From assembly GCA_008933615.1 (NCBI GenBank), contig WBUR01000038.1, positions 1 through 40,482 on the forward strand: 40,482 nucleotides of DNA, in the 5' to 3' direction. The translations under genes were made by a program, and so were the position numbers. Of this stretch, positions 8,581 to 16,312 are shown one piece after another. The notes under the pieces are model-generated. The model worked only from the letters and a program-made list of their open reading frames with translations. It was not told the origin of the DNA and searched no databases. The stretch is from a bacterium (GTDB lineage: Bacteria > CLD3 > SB21). The first letter of the stretch is position 1. The number at the start of each line of letters is the position of its first letter.

Positions 8581-9267
8581 TCACCTCGACACAAACTTGT
8601 ACCCCACCCCGTGTATCGATAATATGTACTTCGGTTCTTTTGGATTTAACTCAAAATAATTTCTTAATTTAACAATAAAATTATCGATCGTACGTGTCGA
8701 GGGAATGGTATCATAGCCCCAAACCTTGGTCAATATTTCTTCGCGCGTTACCACTTGTCCTTCCTTCTCGATGAGCAGCTTTAGTAACATGCATTCCTTT
8801 TTTGTCAGACGTATGGTTTCGTTGTCTACCACCGCTTCGTAATTTTCAAAGTTGATGGTATTCGAACCAAAACTGTATTGTACGACCTCATCCGCCAAAC
8901 TCTTCTGACCTCTGCGTACAAGCGCCTTCACACGCAACAAGAACTCATCCAAACTGAACGGTTTTCCAAGATAATCGTCCGCCCCTAACTTTAGCCCCTC
9001 AATACGGTCTTTTTCTTCATGTTTTGCAGTAAGAAAAAGAATCGGTGTTTCCTTGTCCTTTTTTCGTATTGAGTTGCATACTTCGTAACCGCTTAGTTTT
9101 GGCAGCATCACATCCAAAACTATCAATTGATACATATTACTCTGATACTTTAAAAGAGCTTCTTCACCGGTTTTAGCCCAGACAACTACAAAATCACTTT
9201 CAAGATTAAAAATCAGAGATTCAGCTATATTTTTTTCATCTTCGACTAACAGTATTTTTTGTTTCAT
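8581..9267 (-). CDS. Response regulator, OmpR/PhoB family
   Basis: 228 residues. The receiver domain has D10, phospho-acceptor D52 (LIVLDVMLPKLSG), the conserved Thr in ILFLTAKHEE and Lys in LGKPFSLDEF. The C-terminal winged-helix domain shows the expected pattern: IRLTKKECMLLKLL, REEILTKVWGYD, STRTIDNFIVKLRNYFE, ILSIHGVGYKF. It binds DNA as a dimer after phosphorylation. It is the last gene of a three-gene operon, 16 bp after the sensor kinase, which is its obvious partner. No binding-site repeat upstream of the operon was recognised. The stop codon lies directly against that of the convergent LamG gene, with no intergenic base. Confidence 0.97.
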   Translation of the reverse strand: MKQKILLVEDEKNIAESLIFNLESDFVVVWAKTGEEALLKYQSNMYQLIVLDVMLPKLSGYEVCNSIRKKDKETPILFLTAKHEEKDRIEGLKLGADDYLGKPFSLDEFLLRVKALVRRGQKSLADEVVQYSFGSNTINFENYEAVVDNETIRLTKKECMLLKLLIEKEGQVVTREEILTKVWGYDTIPSTRTIDNFIVKLRNYFELNPKEPKYILSIHGVGYKFVSR

Positions 9268-9283
9268 AAATCCGATTATGTTG

Positions 9284-10627
9284 TTAATGATTAATCAAAA
9301 GAGGTATTCGAATCTGGAATTGAGCGCCAACGCCGGATTCAGGAAGATTTACGAAAATCTTACCTTGATGCGCTTCGGTTATTTTCTTGACGAGATACAA
9401 GCCAATGCCGGTACCTTTGGTGTTCCGTGTTAGTTCATTCCCCGCCCGATAGAATCGATCAAAAATATACGTCAGATCCTCCTTATCGATACCCGGGCCG
9501 TTGTCTTCAATTTCGAAGATCATGTCCTTATTGTCATGATATAATTTGATTAAAATACGTTTAGGAGTGACCGAATATTTGACCGCATTCTCAATTAAAT
9601 TATTGAAAACCGAAAGTAAAGCATGATGGTCGCCCATCACTGCGATTTTCTCATCGAGCGTTGCCGTCATATCAATTTCTTCATCTTCCGCATACGATTT
9701 TATTTTTTTAATACAAGGATTTAATATGTTAAAAACTACAAGAGGTTGCATTTCAAAATGGAATTCGCCCCTCTCAAGACGGGCTGCTTCCAAAACATTT
9801 TCTACCAATCGCTCAAGCCGTTCTACATCATACAACGAATGTTCAAAAAACTGTTTTTGTTTATCTGCCGGGACCGGCCTTGACAAAAGCGTTTGCAAAT
9901 ATAGTTTTATTGACGCCAGAGGCGACTTCAGTTCATGAGTAATACTGAGAATAAAATTTTTTTGCTGTGATTCTAGTCTAATCTCTTTTTTAAGAATAAC
10001 AAACATAAAATATACGCCCAGAAGGACCATCAATGAAAAGAAGATGCCTTCCGAAATGAACATGATGGTTTTGCGTTCCGTTTTGTCGATAAGTTCATTT
10101 AGAAATTCCGTTTTAGGTCGAATTAGAATCGGCAATTTAAGGACTCGTGAGGGCCCAAAACTATAAACTGCCTTGAGGTCTGTGCGGGGCAGTTGTTCTA
10201 CCGTCAAATCAGGATGACGGCTGGACATCCATTTATTCAATTCTCCGTAGACAATTGTTGAGGCGACTATCGTTCCGTCCGTATCTTTATAGAAAACGGT
10301 ATCGCTGACGCAATAAAACGTACTATAATATTGATTTCCAACGAGTATCTCCGGAACAGACTCAAGCGGCCGCGACCCAATAGTTTCGCGGTGAACCTCC
10401 ATATTGTGAATCACGACCTGCTCATATTCGCGATTCAGCTCATTAACCGCCTTCTGCACGCGTACTGATAAGACCGCCTGATGTAATTGAAATAAAACGG
10501 TATTCTGCTGAACCTGATAATATATCCACCAGAATATCTGCGCTAAGCAAATGACGACAATCACCGTAAAAATAATGACCGGAATACGGTCAACAAATTT
10601 AGTTTTATTAGATTGCTTGAAAGACAT
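9284..10627 (-). CDS. Membrane sensor histidine kinase of the J-domain operon
   Basis: 447 residues. First membrane span at about residues 14-36 (VIIFTVIVVICLAQIFWW), an extracytoplasmic sensor region of roughly 150 residues with no recognised fold, second span at about 188-212 (SLMVLLGVYFMFVILKK). HisKA carries H231 in ILSITHELKSPLASIKL; HATPase_c has NLIENAVKYS, DNGPGIDKED and GTGIGLYLVKK. There is no HAMP or PAS domain between the second span and HisKA, so the signal passes directly. It starts 12 bp after the beta-helix/J-domain gene and ends 16 bp before the OmpR-type regulator. The tight spacing argues that the beta-helix/J protein acts in the same signalling route. Confidence 0.95.
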   Translation of the reverse strand: MSFKQSNKTKFVDRIPVIIFTVIVVICLAQIFWWIYYQVQQNTVLFQLHQAVLSVRVQKAVNELNREYEQVVIHNMEVHRETIGSRPLESVPEILVGNQYYSTFYCVSDTVFYKDTDGTIVASTIVYGELNKWMSSRHPDLTVEQLPRTDLKAVYSFGPSRVLKLPILIRPKTEFLNELIDKTERKTIMFISEGIFFSLMVLLGVYFMFVILKKEIRLESQQKNFILSITHELKSPLASIKLYLQTLLSRPVPADKQKQFFEHSLYDVERLERLVENVLEAARLERGEFHFEMQPLVVFNILNPCIKKIKSYAEDEEIDMTATLDEKIAVMGDHHALLSVFNNLIENAVKYSVTPKRILIKLYHDNKDMIFEIEDNGPGIDKEDLTYIFDRFYRAGNELTRNTKGTGIGLYLVKKITEAHQGKIFVNLPESGVGAQFQIRIPLLINH

Positions 10628-10639
10628 TACAATTCCATT

Positions 10640-13072
10640 TCATTGATTAGGTTTACCTGCAATAAGTATCTCATAGGCTTCTTTAATCTCTCTGAATCGT
10701 TCATCCCCGGCAATACCTAATTCTCCGGACGTATTCATATCTGGATGATAGATCATACTGAGCTTTCGGTAAACCGATTTGATTTGTTCCAATGTGGCGT
10801 CCTCTTTTACACCGAGTATTTCATAGTAATTTTTTTTACGTTTTGGGCGGGAAACGGGATCAAACTCGTCGCCCAGGCGCAGGGCTTCACTTACAAATTC
10901 TTTGATCTGCAATATCTGGTGCGTGATTTCCTCGATCTGTATCTGTCCATTGTTAAAACCATTTTTTAATATTTCTAATTCAGCTTTGAAATCTATTACC
11001 GCAATAATGATATCCGCACTGGTGTTGCTGGTTAGCGCCTCGATAATCAGTTTTTCCGTTTCATCGATCAAACATAGTACTTTATCATCTTTTTCAGCCT
11101 GCAGCTGTTCGTGCAACTTCTTTAGCGATGATTGTATATCTTCGGCAATTTCTTTGGCAAGAACAAACTGTTTATGAATCAATGCATCCTGGGCGCGCTC
11201 AAGATAGAATGAAAACTCTTTTATTTCATCTTCAAATCTTTCGGCTATTTCACTGTGGGCTTGTCTTTGCATCTCCACTTCGGCATTTGACAATGCCAGA
11301 TGCGCGTCCTTGCGAATTTGTTTAAATTTTTCAGCTTCGTCTCTGGCGCGTACAGCATGGCGCGCTGCTTCATTGCATAGCGCCTCACAGCTATCAAACT
11401 GGTTAGTTGCAAATGCCTGTTTAGCTTCATTCAATTTCACGACTGCATCGGTAAAATATTCGTTCGCATATTTTTCCGCATCGGAAGCCCGGGCCAATTC
11501 TACCTGTTCCTCCGAGTCGTTTAACCACCATAATACCTGTCTTTTTATTTCACCTGTTTGAATACGTTTTTTCCACCAGAGCCCGAAAACAAAAACACCG
11601 ATGAGTCCAAAGCTGAACATAAAAAGGGTCTTCAATTGGCTTAGCTGGGCTTCATCGTCAATTAAAGCCTTGAGTTCCAGAATCTCTGAATTGTCGGGAT
11701 CGTATTTTAAAGCCGCTGTCAGGTAGTTATCAGCAACGCGAAAATTACCCGCATCATAATCCATTTTTGCGCTCTGAAGATAGTTTCGCGCCATTTCAGA
11801 ACCGGCTTTTTTGAATAATGTTTTCCCTTCCGTATCACTCTTGTCAATTGAAAGTATTTCTTGAGCTGACTGATATGCCAAATACCAATTCTCACGCGCA
11901 AGATCTTTCGTTGCCTGTGTTTTAAGGTAATCTAATCTTCTTTTTTTTTCGATCCTCGTATTGTCATAATGAGCTCCGATCGAAACGTCATCCTCGCCCT
12001 TTCGATAAAGTTGAGACGAAGTAGCGATCTTAAAATTCTGTTCGTCCGGATTCAGAAAAAAAGGATCTACATTCATGTCGGTCGAATGGGCAAAAACACC
12101 TATATAATTAGAATCATTGTTCCACAAATTATTTTTTAACAATTCAATACTTTTACTTTCTTTAACACCAATTCCGAATACATTTAATGCGCATATATTA
12201 TTTATCAGCGATATGGCGGACGTATTTCGTATTAAAATGCCATAACCTGAAACAAAATTGTCAGCTGCTGACTTGTCTGCGACTCCTGTTCCGTTCTTTA
12301 CGATGGTATTATTCCGAACTAAGGGACTGGCATTATTGTCGATCATAATACCGTTTTTTTTGTTTTGGTATATATAATTACCCAGCACTTTGTTTGTAGA
12401 ATTTGTAGTGACGGTAATCCCATTACCCCCATTTTCTTTAATTATGTTTTTTTCAATAGTTGGCGAAGCATTGGTACCAATGAATATTCCATCCGACTGA
12501 TTTTCAGATATAACGCAGTCAATGATATACCCATGGCTTTTTTCCATGACGACAATGCCATTTCTTATGTTTCCTCTAAAACTGGACTGGCGTATGTTGA
12601 CCGAACTGCTGCTGAGTATTTCAATTCCGTTTCCGCCGTTCATAAACGAACAATTTTCAATAAAAAATGTCGAATACTTTGAATACAGTAACGGCCGATT
12701 TGCCGGTTTAGAAAATGTTACCGACATATTTGCAATTTTCCCGCCGCCAAGGTTATAAGCTTCTATCACAGATGTGCTCCCATCTGTCTGTATTATGGTC
12801 TTGCCTATTCCATCTCCGTCCAGATTCACAAAATTTTTCAGTAAGATTTTTTCATTGTATACACCGGCTTTGATCTTAATCGTGGCATTAAATTCAGCTT
12901 GATCTATGGCTTGCTGAATGGACGTATATTTTCCGCTTCCATCCAGAGCGACCGTTGCGTATTTTTGTCTGTCTGCCTTTTTGGAACCGCGGCGAACTTG
13001 CGCAAAGCTCAGGTTCTGAAGATGGAAAATGAATAGCAATAAAAGAAAGAAGTATAGTTTTATTTTTTGCAT
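10640..13072 (-). CDS. Membrane protein: extracytoplasmic beta-helix, TPR-like region, one membrane span, cytoplasmic J-domain
   Basis: 810 residues with an unusual order of parts. A signal peptide (LYFFLLLLFIFHLQNLSFAQ) covers residues 6-25. Residues 40-100 resemble the start of pectate-lyase/pectinesterase-type helices (GSGKYTSIQQAIDQA, IKAGVYNEKI). Residues 100-345 are right-handed parallel beta-helix rungs of the NosD/CASH type (repeats such as SPTIEKNIIKENGGNGI and SPLVRNNTIVKNG). Residues 370-470 contain TPR-like helices (AKMDYDAGNFRVADNYL). A single span lies at about 479-498, followed by WWKKRIQTGEIKRQ, so by the positive-inside rule the C-terminus is cytoplasmic. About 200 residues of charged helix follow, then a J-domain at about 745-808 (NYYEILGV, HPD near 776, EAYEIL). 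J-domains recruit DnaK. It leads an operon with a sensor kinase and regulator. The start has no clear Shine-Dalgarno. The role is unknown. Confidence 0.88.
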   Translation of the reverse strand: MQKIKLYFFLLLLFIFHLQNLSFAQVRRGSKKADRQKYATVALDGSGKYTSIQQAIDQAEFNATIKIKAGVYNEKILLKNFVNLDGDGIGKTIIQTDGSTSVIEAYNLGGGKIANMSVTFSKPANRPLLYSKYSTFFIENCSFMNGGNGIEILSSSSVNIRQSSFRGNIRNGIVVMEKSHGYIIDCVISENQSDGIFIGTNASPTIEKNIIKENGGNGITVTTNSTNKVLGNYIYQNKKNGIMIDNNASPLVRNNTIVKNGTGVADKSAADNFVSGYGILIRNTSAISLINNICALNVFGIGVKESKSIELLKNNLWNNDSNYIGVFAHSTDMNVDPFFLNPDEQNFKIATSSQLYRKGEDDVSIGAHYDNTRIEKKRRLDYLKTQATKDLARENWYLAYQSAQEILSIDKSDTEGKTLFKKAGSEMARNYLQSAKMDYDAGNFRVADNYLTAALKYDPDNSEILELKALIDDEAQLSQLKTLFMFSFGLIGVFVFGLWWKKRIQTGEIKRQVLWWLNDSEEQVELARASDAEKYANEYFTDAVVKLNEAKQAFATNQFDSCEALCNEAARHAVRARDEAEKFKQIRKDAHLALSNAEVEMQRQAHSEIAERFEDEIKEFSFYLERAQDALIHKQFVLAKEIAEDIQSSLKKLHEQLQAEKDDKVLCLIDETEKLIIEALTSNTSADIIIAVIDFKAELEILKNGFNNGQIQIEEITHQILQIKEFVSEALRLGDEFDPVSRPKRKKNYYEILGVKEDATLEQIKSVYRKLSMIYHPDMNTSGELGIAGDERFREIKEAYEILIAGKPNQ

Positions 13073-13157
13073 TTTATTTTAAATAAGCATGTAAACTGAA
13101 TGTATTCGATTTTAATATTTTTTGCACGGTTTTTGTTTAAAAAATCAAATGCATACT

Positions 13158-13190
13158 AAAAAACCTTGCCCGCACAAACGAACAAGGTTT
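13158..13190 (-). terminator. Rho-independent terminator after the polyferredoxin gene
   Basis: On the minus strand an 8-bp stem, AAACCTTG/CAAGGTTT (13183-13190 with 13161-13168), with a 14-nt loop is followed by a T run. It lies 27 bp after the stop of the 4Fe-4S membrane protein and would end transcription coming from the FAD oxidoreductase direction. This separates that unit from the beta-helix/J-domain operon. Confidence 0.7.
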
Positions 13191-13216
13191 CAGTCAACTC
13201 CTAATGATTTTCAATT

Positions 13217-14554
13217 CTATTGTATATTAAATCGTTTTTCTGAAGGGCCATTTTCGAGGTTCAGTACTCCACGCGGACAAACGGCCGAGCACACTCCGCA
13301 TCCGACGCACGAAGCACGGACAATATTTTCACCCCGTTGCGCATAGGCGCGGACATCTATTCCCATTTCGCAGTACGTAGAACAATTGCCGCAGGAAATA
13401 CATTGGCTGCCGTTTGTTGTGATTCGAAACCGAGAATAATATTTCTGTAGAATCCCAAGAATGGCGGCCATAGGACAACCAAAGCGACACCAGACGCGAC
13501 TTCCCATAATTGGGTAAAATCCTGTTCCTATGACTCCTGAGAAGACAGACCCAATTAGAAATCCATACCACGATGCAAAATTTCCGGATAAATTCCCTAG
13601 AATAGTTCCGCTAAAATATGAATTTAACCAAAGTAAGGACGTGGTTACAGTCACAAAAATCAAAACAGAATAGATCAAGATCCGTTCAATTTTCCACGCT
13701 CTTAAGGACTTGTCAGACAATTGCCGAAATGGATCGCCAAGCGTTTCGGCTAATCCTCCACACCCGCAGACCCAGGAACAATACCAGCGCTTTCCAAAAA
13801 AATAGGTCAGCACCGGAGTTGCGATGAAAGTCATAATAACACCCCAGAAAATCATAAAAATACCAAGCCCTCCCGGGTGAGCTAACAGATTCTGAAAGTC
13901 GCTTGGCCACAGTGAATAAGGTCGAAGCGGCCAAAAATAGGTAAAATAGAAACCGGGCTGGTTTAACAATTCAAGCAATGAGGGGATAATAAACGCAAAA
14001 CCCAATTGAAAGAACATAACCGAGGAAGTCCGAAGAATCTGATAACGACTATGGCGGTATTTTACGATCATTCGGGTTCCCATAATGAGAACGGCCAGCG
14101 TATAGAAAGTCCCATACAAAAACCATTGATCCGCTGTTTTACCACGCAGGATAAGGCTGAGAGGGTCAACCAACCTAATCCAGTTCGAAATCAGATGAGG
14201 GAACCAGTACAACACGATATAAAAGCCGGTAAAGAGAATGCCAATTATCCACGCAATTGCGCCTCGTGACATTGCCGAACTGAAAAAAATATTATTATTT
14301 CTGATTCCGGCTGGAGATTTTTTGAGCTGCGGGACTATGTACATAAGTCCACCGACGACAGAGAAACCGAAGCTAAGAAAAAAGAATAATGCTGGATTTG
14401 CATTTGAAGCGCCCGTCAAACATACAAATAACATCAACAGACCAAAACCAAAAACTCCCAGTCCTGCCTTCATTGTTACGTTCATATCCTGATGAACGTT
14501 TTGAGATAAAGACATGGATATATCCGCAGATCCGTTCATCGACACGTGTTGCAC
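13217..14554 (-). CDS. Polytopic 4Fe-4S membrane protein, NapH/NosR/CcoG-like
   Basis: 445 residues with about eight membrane spans in the first 330 residues. Two cysteine motifs lie on the membrane side: WYCSWVCGCGG and VWCRFGCPM, as in the NapH/NosR C-terminal family. Two ferredoxin-type clusters follow at the C-terminus: CISCGNCSTYC near residue 383 and CVGCGVCSAVCP near 414. Family members pass electrons between quinol, flavin or ferredoxin donors and periplasmic or membrane redox partners. It lies 56 bp after the FAD oxidoreductase on the same strand and ends before a clear terminator, so the two probably form one electron-transfer unit with the flavoprotein as donor or acceptor. The first 25 residues are an unusual Met/Ser/Asn-rich tail, and a later start is possible. 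The terminal electron acceptor is not visible here. Confidence 0.88.
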   Translation of the reverse strand: MQHVSMNGSADISMSLSQNVHQDMNVTMKAGLGVFGFGLLMLFVCLTGASNANPALFFFLSFGFSVVGGLMYIVPQLKKSPAGIRNNNIFFSSAMSRGAIAWIIGILFTGFYIVLYWFPHLISNWIRLVDPLSLILRGKTADQWFLYGTFYTLAVLIMGTRMIVKYRHSRYQILRTSSVMFFQLGFAFIIPSLLELLNQPGFYFTYFWPLRPYSLWPSDFQNLLAHPGGLGIFMIFWGVIMTFIATPVLTYFFGKRWYCSWVCGCGGLAETLGDPFRQLSDKSLRAWKIERILIYSVLIFVTVTTSLLWLNSYFSGTILGNLSGNFASWYGFLIGSVFSGVIGTGFYPIMGSRVWCRFGCPMAAILGILQKYYSRFRITTNGSQCISCGNCSTYCEMGIDVRAYAQRGENIVRASCVGCGVCSAVCPRGVLNLENGPSEKRFNIQ

Positions 14555-14610
14555 ATGATCTCCTTACATATAATTTGAATCATAGTGGCGTTATATCAAA
14601 TGGGTATCCA

Positions 14611-15942
14611 TTAGACCGCAAAGCTGGCTAGGCCGCGCCTTTTCTTAAGCGTTATGGGCTTCTGTGGATTTTGTTCATTAAACAATTCGACAATATTCTC
14701 TTCAAACTGCATAAAAAATTCAGGATCAAAATTAGCCTCACCTAAATTCTCCAATACATATTCGAGAGGCTTTTTTTCGCGTATCCAATGTTCACATACA
14801 TTCTGACGAAATCGAATACCAAAAAGATTAAACCCAATTACCGAATAATCATTGGTAGAATAAACGATCCGAATCGCATGTTTCCCTGCCGGATGCTGCC
14901 AATATAATGACTGCTCACCTTCAATCGGTACATTGCTGACAAATCCATACGTCTGGTATTCAATATCAAAGAATTTTGCGGAATTGAACCATATACCTCT
15001 TTCATAAGGCGTTCTTTCTCCGCAAACGGTTTTGGCGAGCGCCTCACCATGCATTCTCCCTGTATACCATAATTGCTCGATCTTGGGGTGACGCGGCTTT
15101 GGAGCCCTGAATTCAACACAATCCCCGGCTGCATAGACATTGCTTATATTAGTCTCCAGAAATTCATTTACAAGAACCCCGCGATTCGTTTCAATTTTTG
15201 AATTCTTTACAACATCAATATTTGGAGAAACCCCCGCAGTCAAGCCAACAAACTGGCATGAAATTTCCTCATCTCGGCTGGTGATAACTGAGTTAACTCG
15301 TCCGTTATCGCCAGGCACAATTTTTTTTAATTCGGTAGACAGGCGTAAATCTATTCCGTGTTCAACAATATGATTCCCGATAAGCAACGCTTCTTCTTTG
15401 GGTAAAATGTTATCCCAATAAAATGTTTCGCGGACCAAAAAAGTAACAGGAATTTTTCTGCTATTCAGCATTTCCGCCATTTCGATACCTATGAGCCCGC
15501 CACCAACGATAACCGCGCGACTAATATCTTTAGTATTACGTTCCATGAGATCTAAATCAGGCTTAGAATACAGGCCTTGCACCGCTTCTAGGTCCTGTCC
15601 AGGCCAGCCGAACTTATTGCTTTTTGAGCCTGATGCAATTACAAGCGTGTCATATTGAATCAACTGTCCATCATTTAATTTAAGCCTCTGCTCATCGGTG
15701 TTGATAGACTCTACAAAACCCTTTATAAGGGTTAAATTATTCTTAGCCCAGAACCAATCCTCATAAGGCTTTGTATGTTCATATTTCATGTGGCCCATAT
15801 AAATATACATAAGAGCTGTACGAGAAAAAAAATGCTCCGTTTCTCCAGAAATGATAGTTATTTTCGTGTCCGATCTTTTACGAACATTTCTGGCAGTTGT
15901 AATACCGGCAATACCATTACCGATGATAACTAAATGTGACAT
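14611..15942 (-). CDS. FAD-dependent pyridine-nucleotide oxidoreductase (NirB/rubredoxin-reductase-like)
   Basis: 443 residues with the two dinucleotide folds of this superfamily. An FAD-binding GNGIAGITTA lies at the N-terminus, TLVIASGSKS near residue 100, an NAD(P)-binding VGGGLIGIEMAE near residue 155, and the second FAD motif VYAAGDCVEF near 275. The active-site disulfide C-x4-C of glutathione- or lipoamide-type reductases is absent, so it belongs with the single-electron-partner group (nitrite, rubredoxin or ferredoxin reductases). The C-terminal 150 residues do not match a domain I can name. It is followed after 56 bp by the polyferredoxin-like membrane protein, suggesting NAD(P)H-to-iron-sulphur electron transfer at the membrane. 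It begins 70 bp after the stop of the bS21 gene. Confidence 0.9.
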   Translation of the reverse strand: MSHLVIIGNGIAGITTARNVRKRSDTKITIISGETEHFFSRTALMYIYMGHMKYEHTKPYEDWFWAKNNLTLIKGFVESINTDEQRLKLNDGQLIQYDTLVIASGSKSNKFGWPGQDLEAVQGLYSKPDLDLMERNTKDISRAVIVGGGLIGIEMAEMLNSRKIPVTFLVRETFYWDNILPKEEALLIGNHIVEHGIDLRLSTELKKIVPGDNGRVNSVITSRDEEISCQFVGLTAGVSPNIDVVKNSKIETNRGVLVNEFLETNISNVYAAGDCVEFRAPKPRHPKIEQLWYTGRMHGEALAKTVCGERTPYERGIWFNSAKFFDIEYQTYGFVSNVPIEGEQSLYWQHPAGKHAIRIVYSTNDYSVIGFNLFGIRFRQNVCEHWIREKKPLEYVLENLGEANFDPEFFMQFEENIVELFNEQNPQKPITLKKRRGLASFAV

Positions 15943-16012
15943 GCGTCATCTCTGATTTGAAACAATAATGTTCCGGGTTGATTAAGAATATATATTATTT
16001 TGCAGGATACGA

Positions 16013-16207
16013 TTAGTGTGTAAATGAGTAGTCCAAGTCATCAATGCGTTTTTTACGTTTACGCATCTGATGTTTGCGCTGGCTTGGGCTTGTATAGTTC
16101 GATTTTTCAATGAAGGTTTGGATGATGCGGGCTTTTCGGCACTCGGTTTCAAACCGTCGAATTGCTTTTTCTATTGGTTCGTTTTTTTTAACGATTGTAG
16201 AAAGCAT
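16013..16207 (-). CDS. rpsU: Small ribosomal subunit protein bS21
   Basis: 64 residues, the normal size for S21, with the family pattern MLSTIVKKNEPIEKAIRRFE near the start, a central basic helix and a C-terminal run QMRKRKKRIDD. bS21 sits on the 30S platform near the anti-Shine-Dalgarno region of 16S rRNA and helps mRNA binding. A strong GGAGG ends 7 nt before the ATG. It stands alone here, with no primase or sigma factor gene next to it as in many Proteobacteria. No terminator is visible between it and the FAD oxidoreductase 70 bp downstream. Confidence 0.96.
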   Translation of the reverse strand: MLSTIVKKNEPIEKAIRRFETECRKARIIQTFIEKSNYTSPSQRKHQMRKRKKRIDDLDYSFTH

Positions 16208-16312
16208 GTGCCGCCTCCGGGAAAGTTTTAGAGTAGTATTTGACTATAAAAACTCCTGTGACCATTTTTTATTCCCGGTGTAAATACTTTATTTCCGTTA
16301 AGGAAATCTTTC

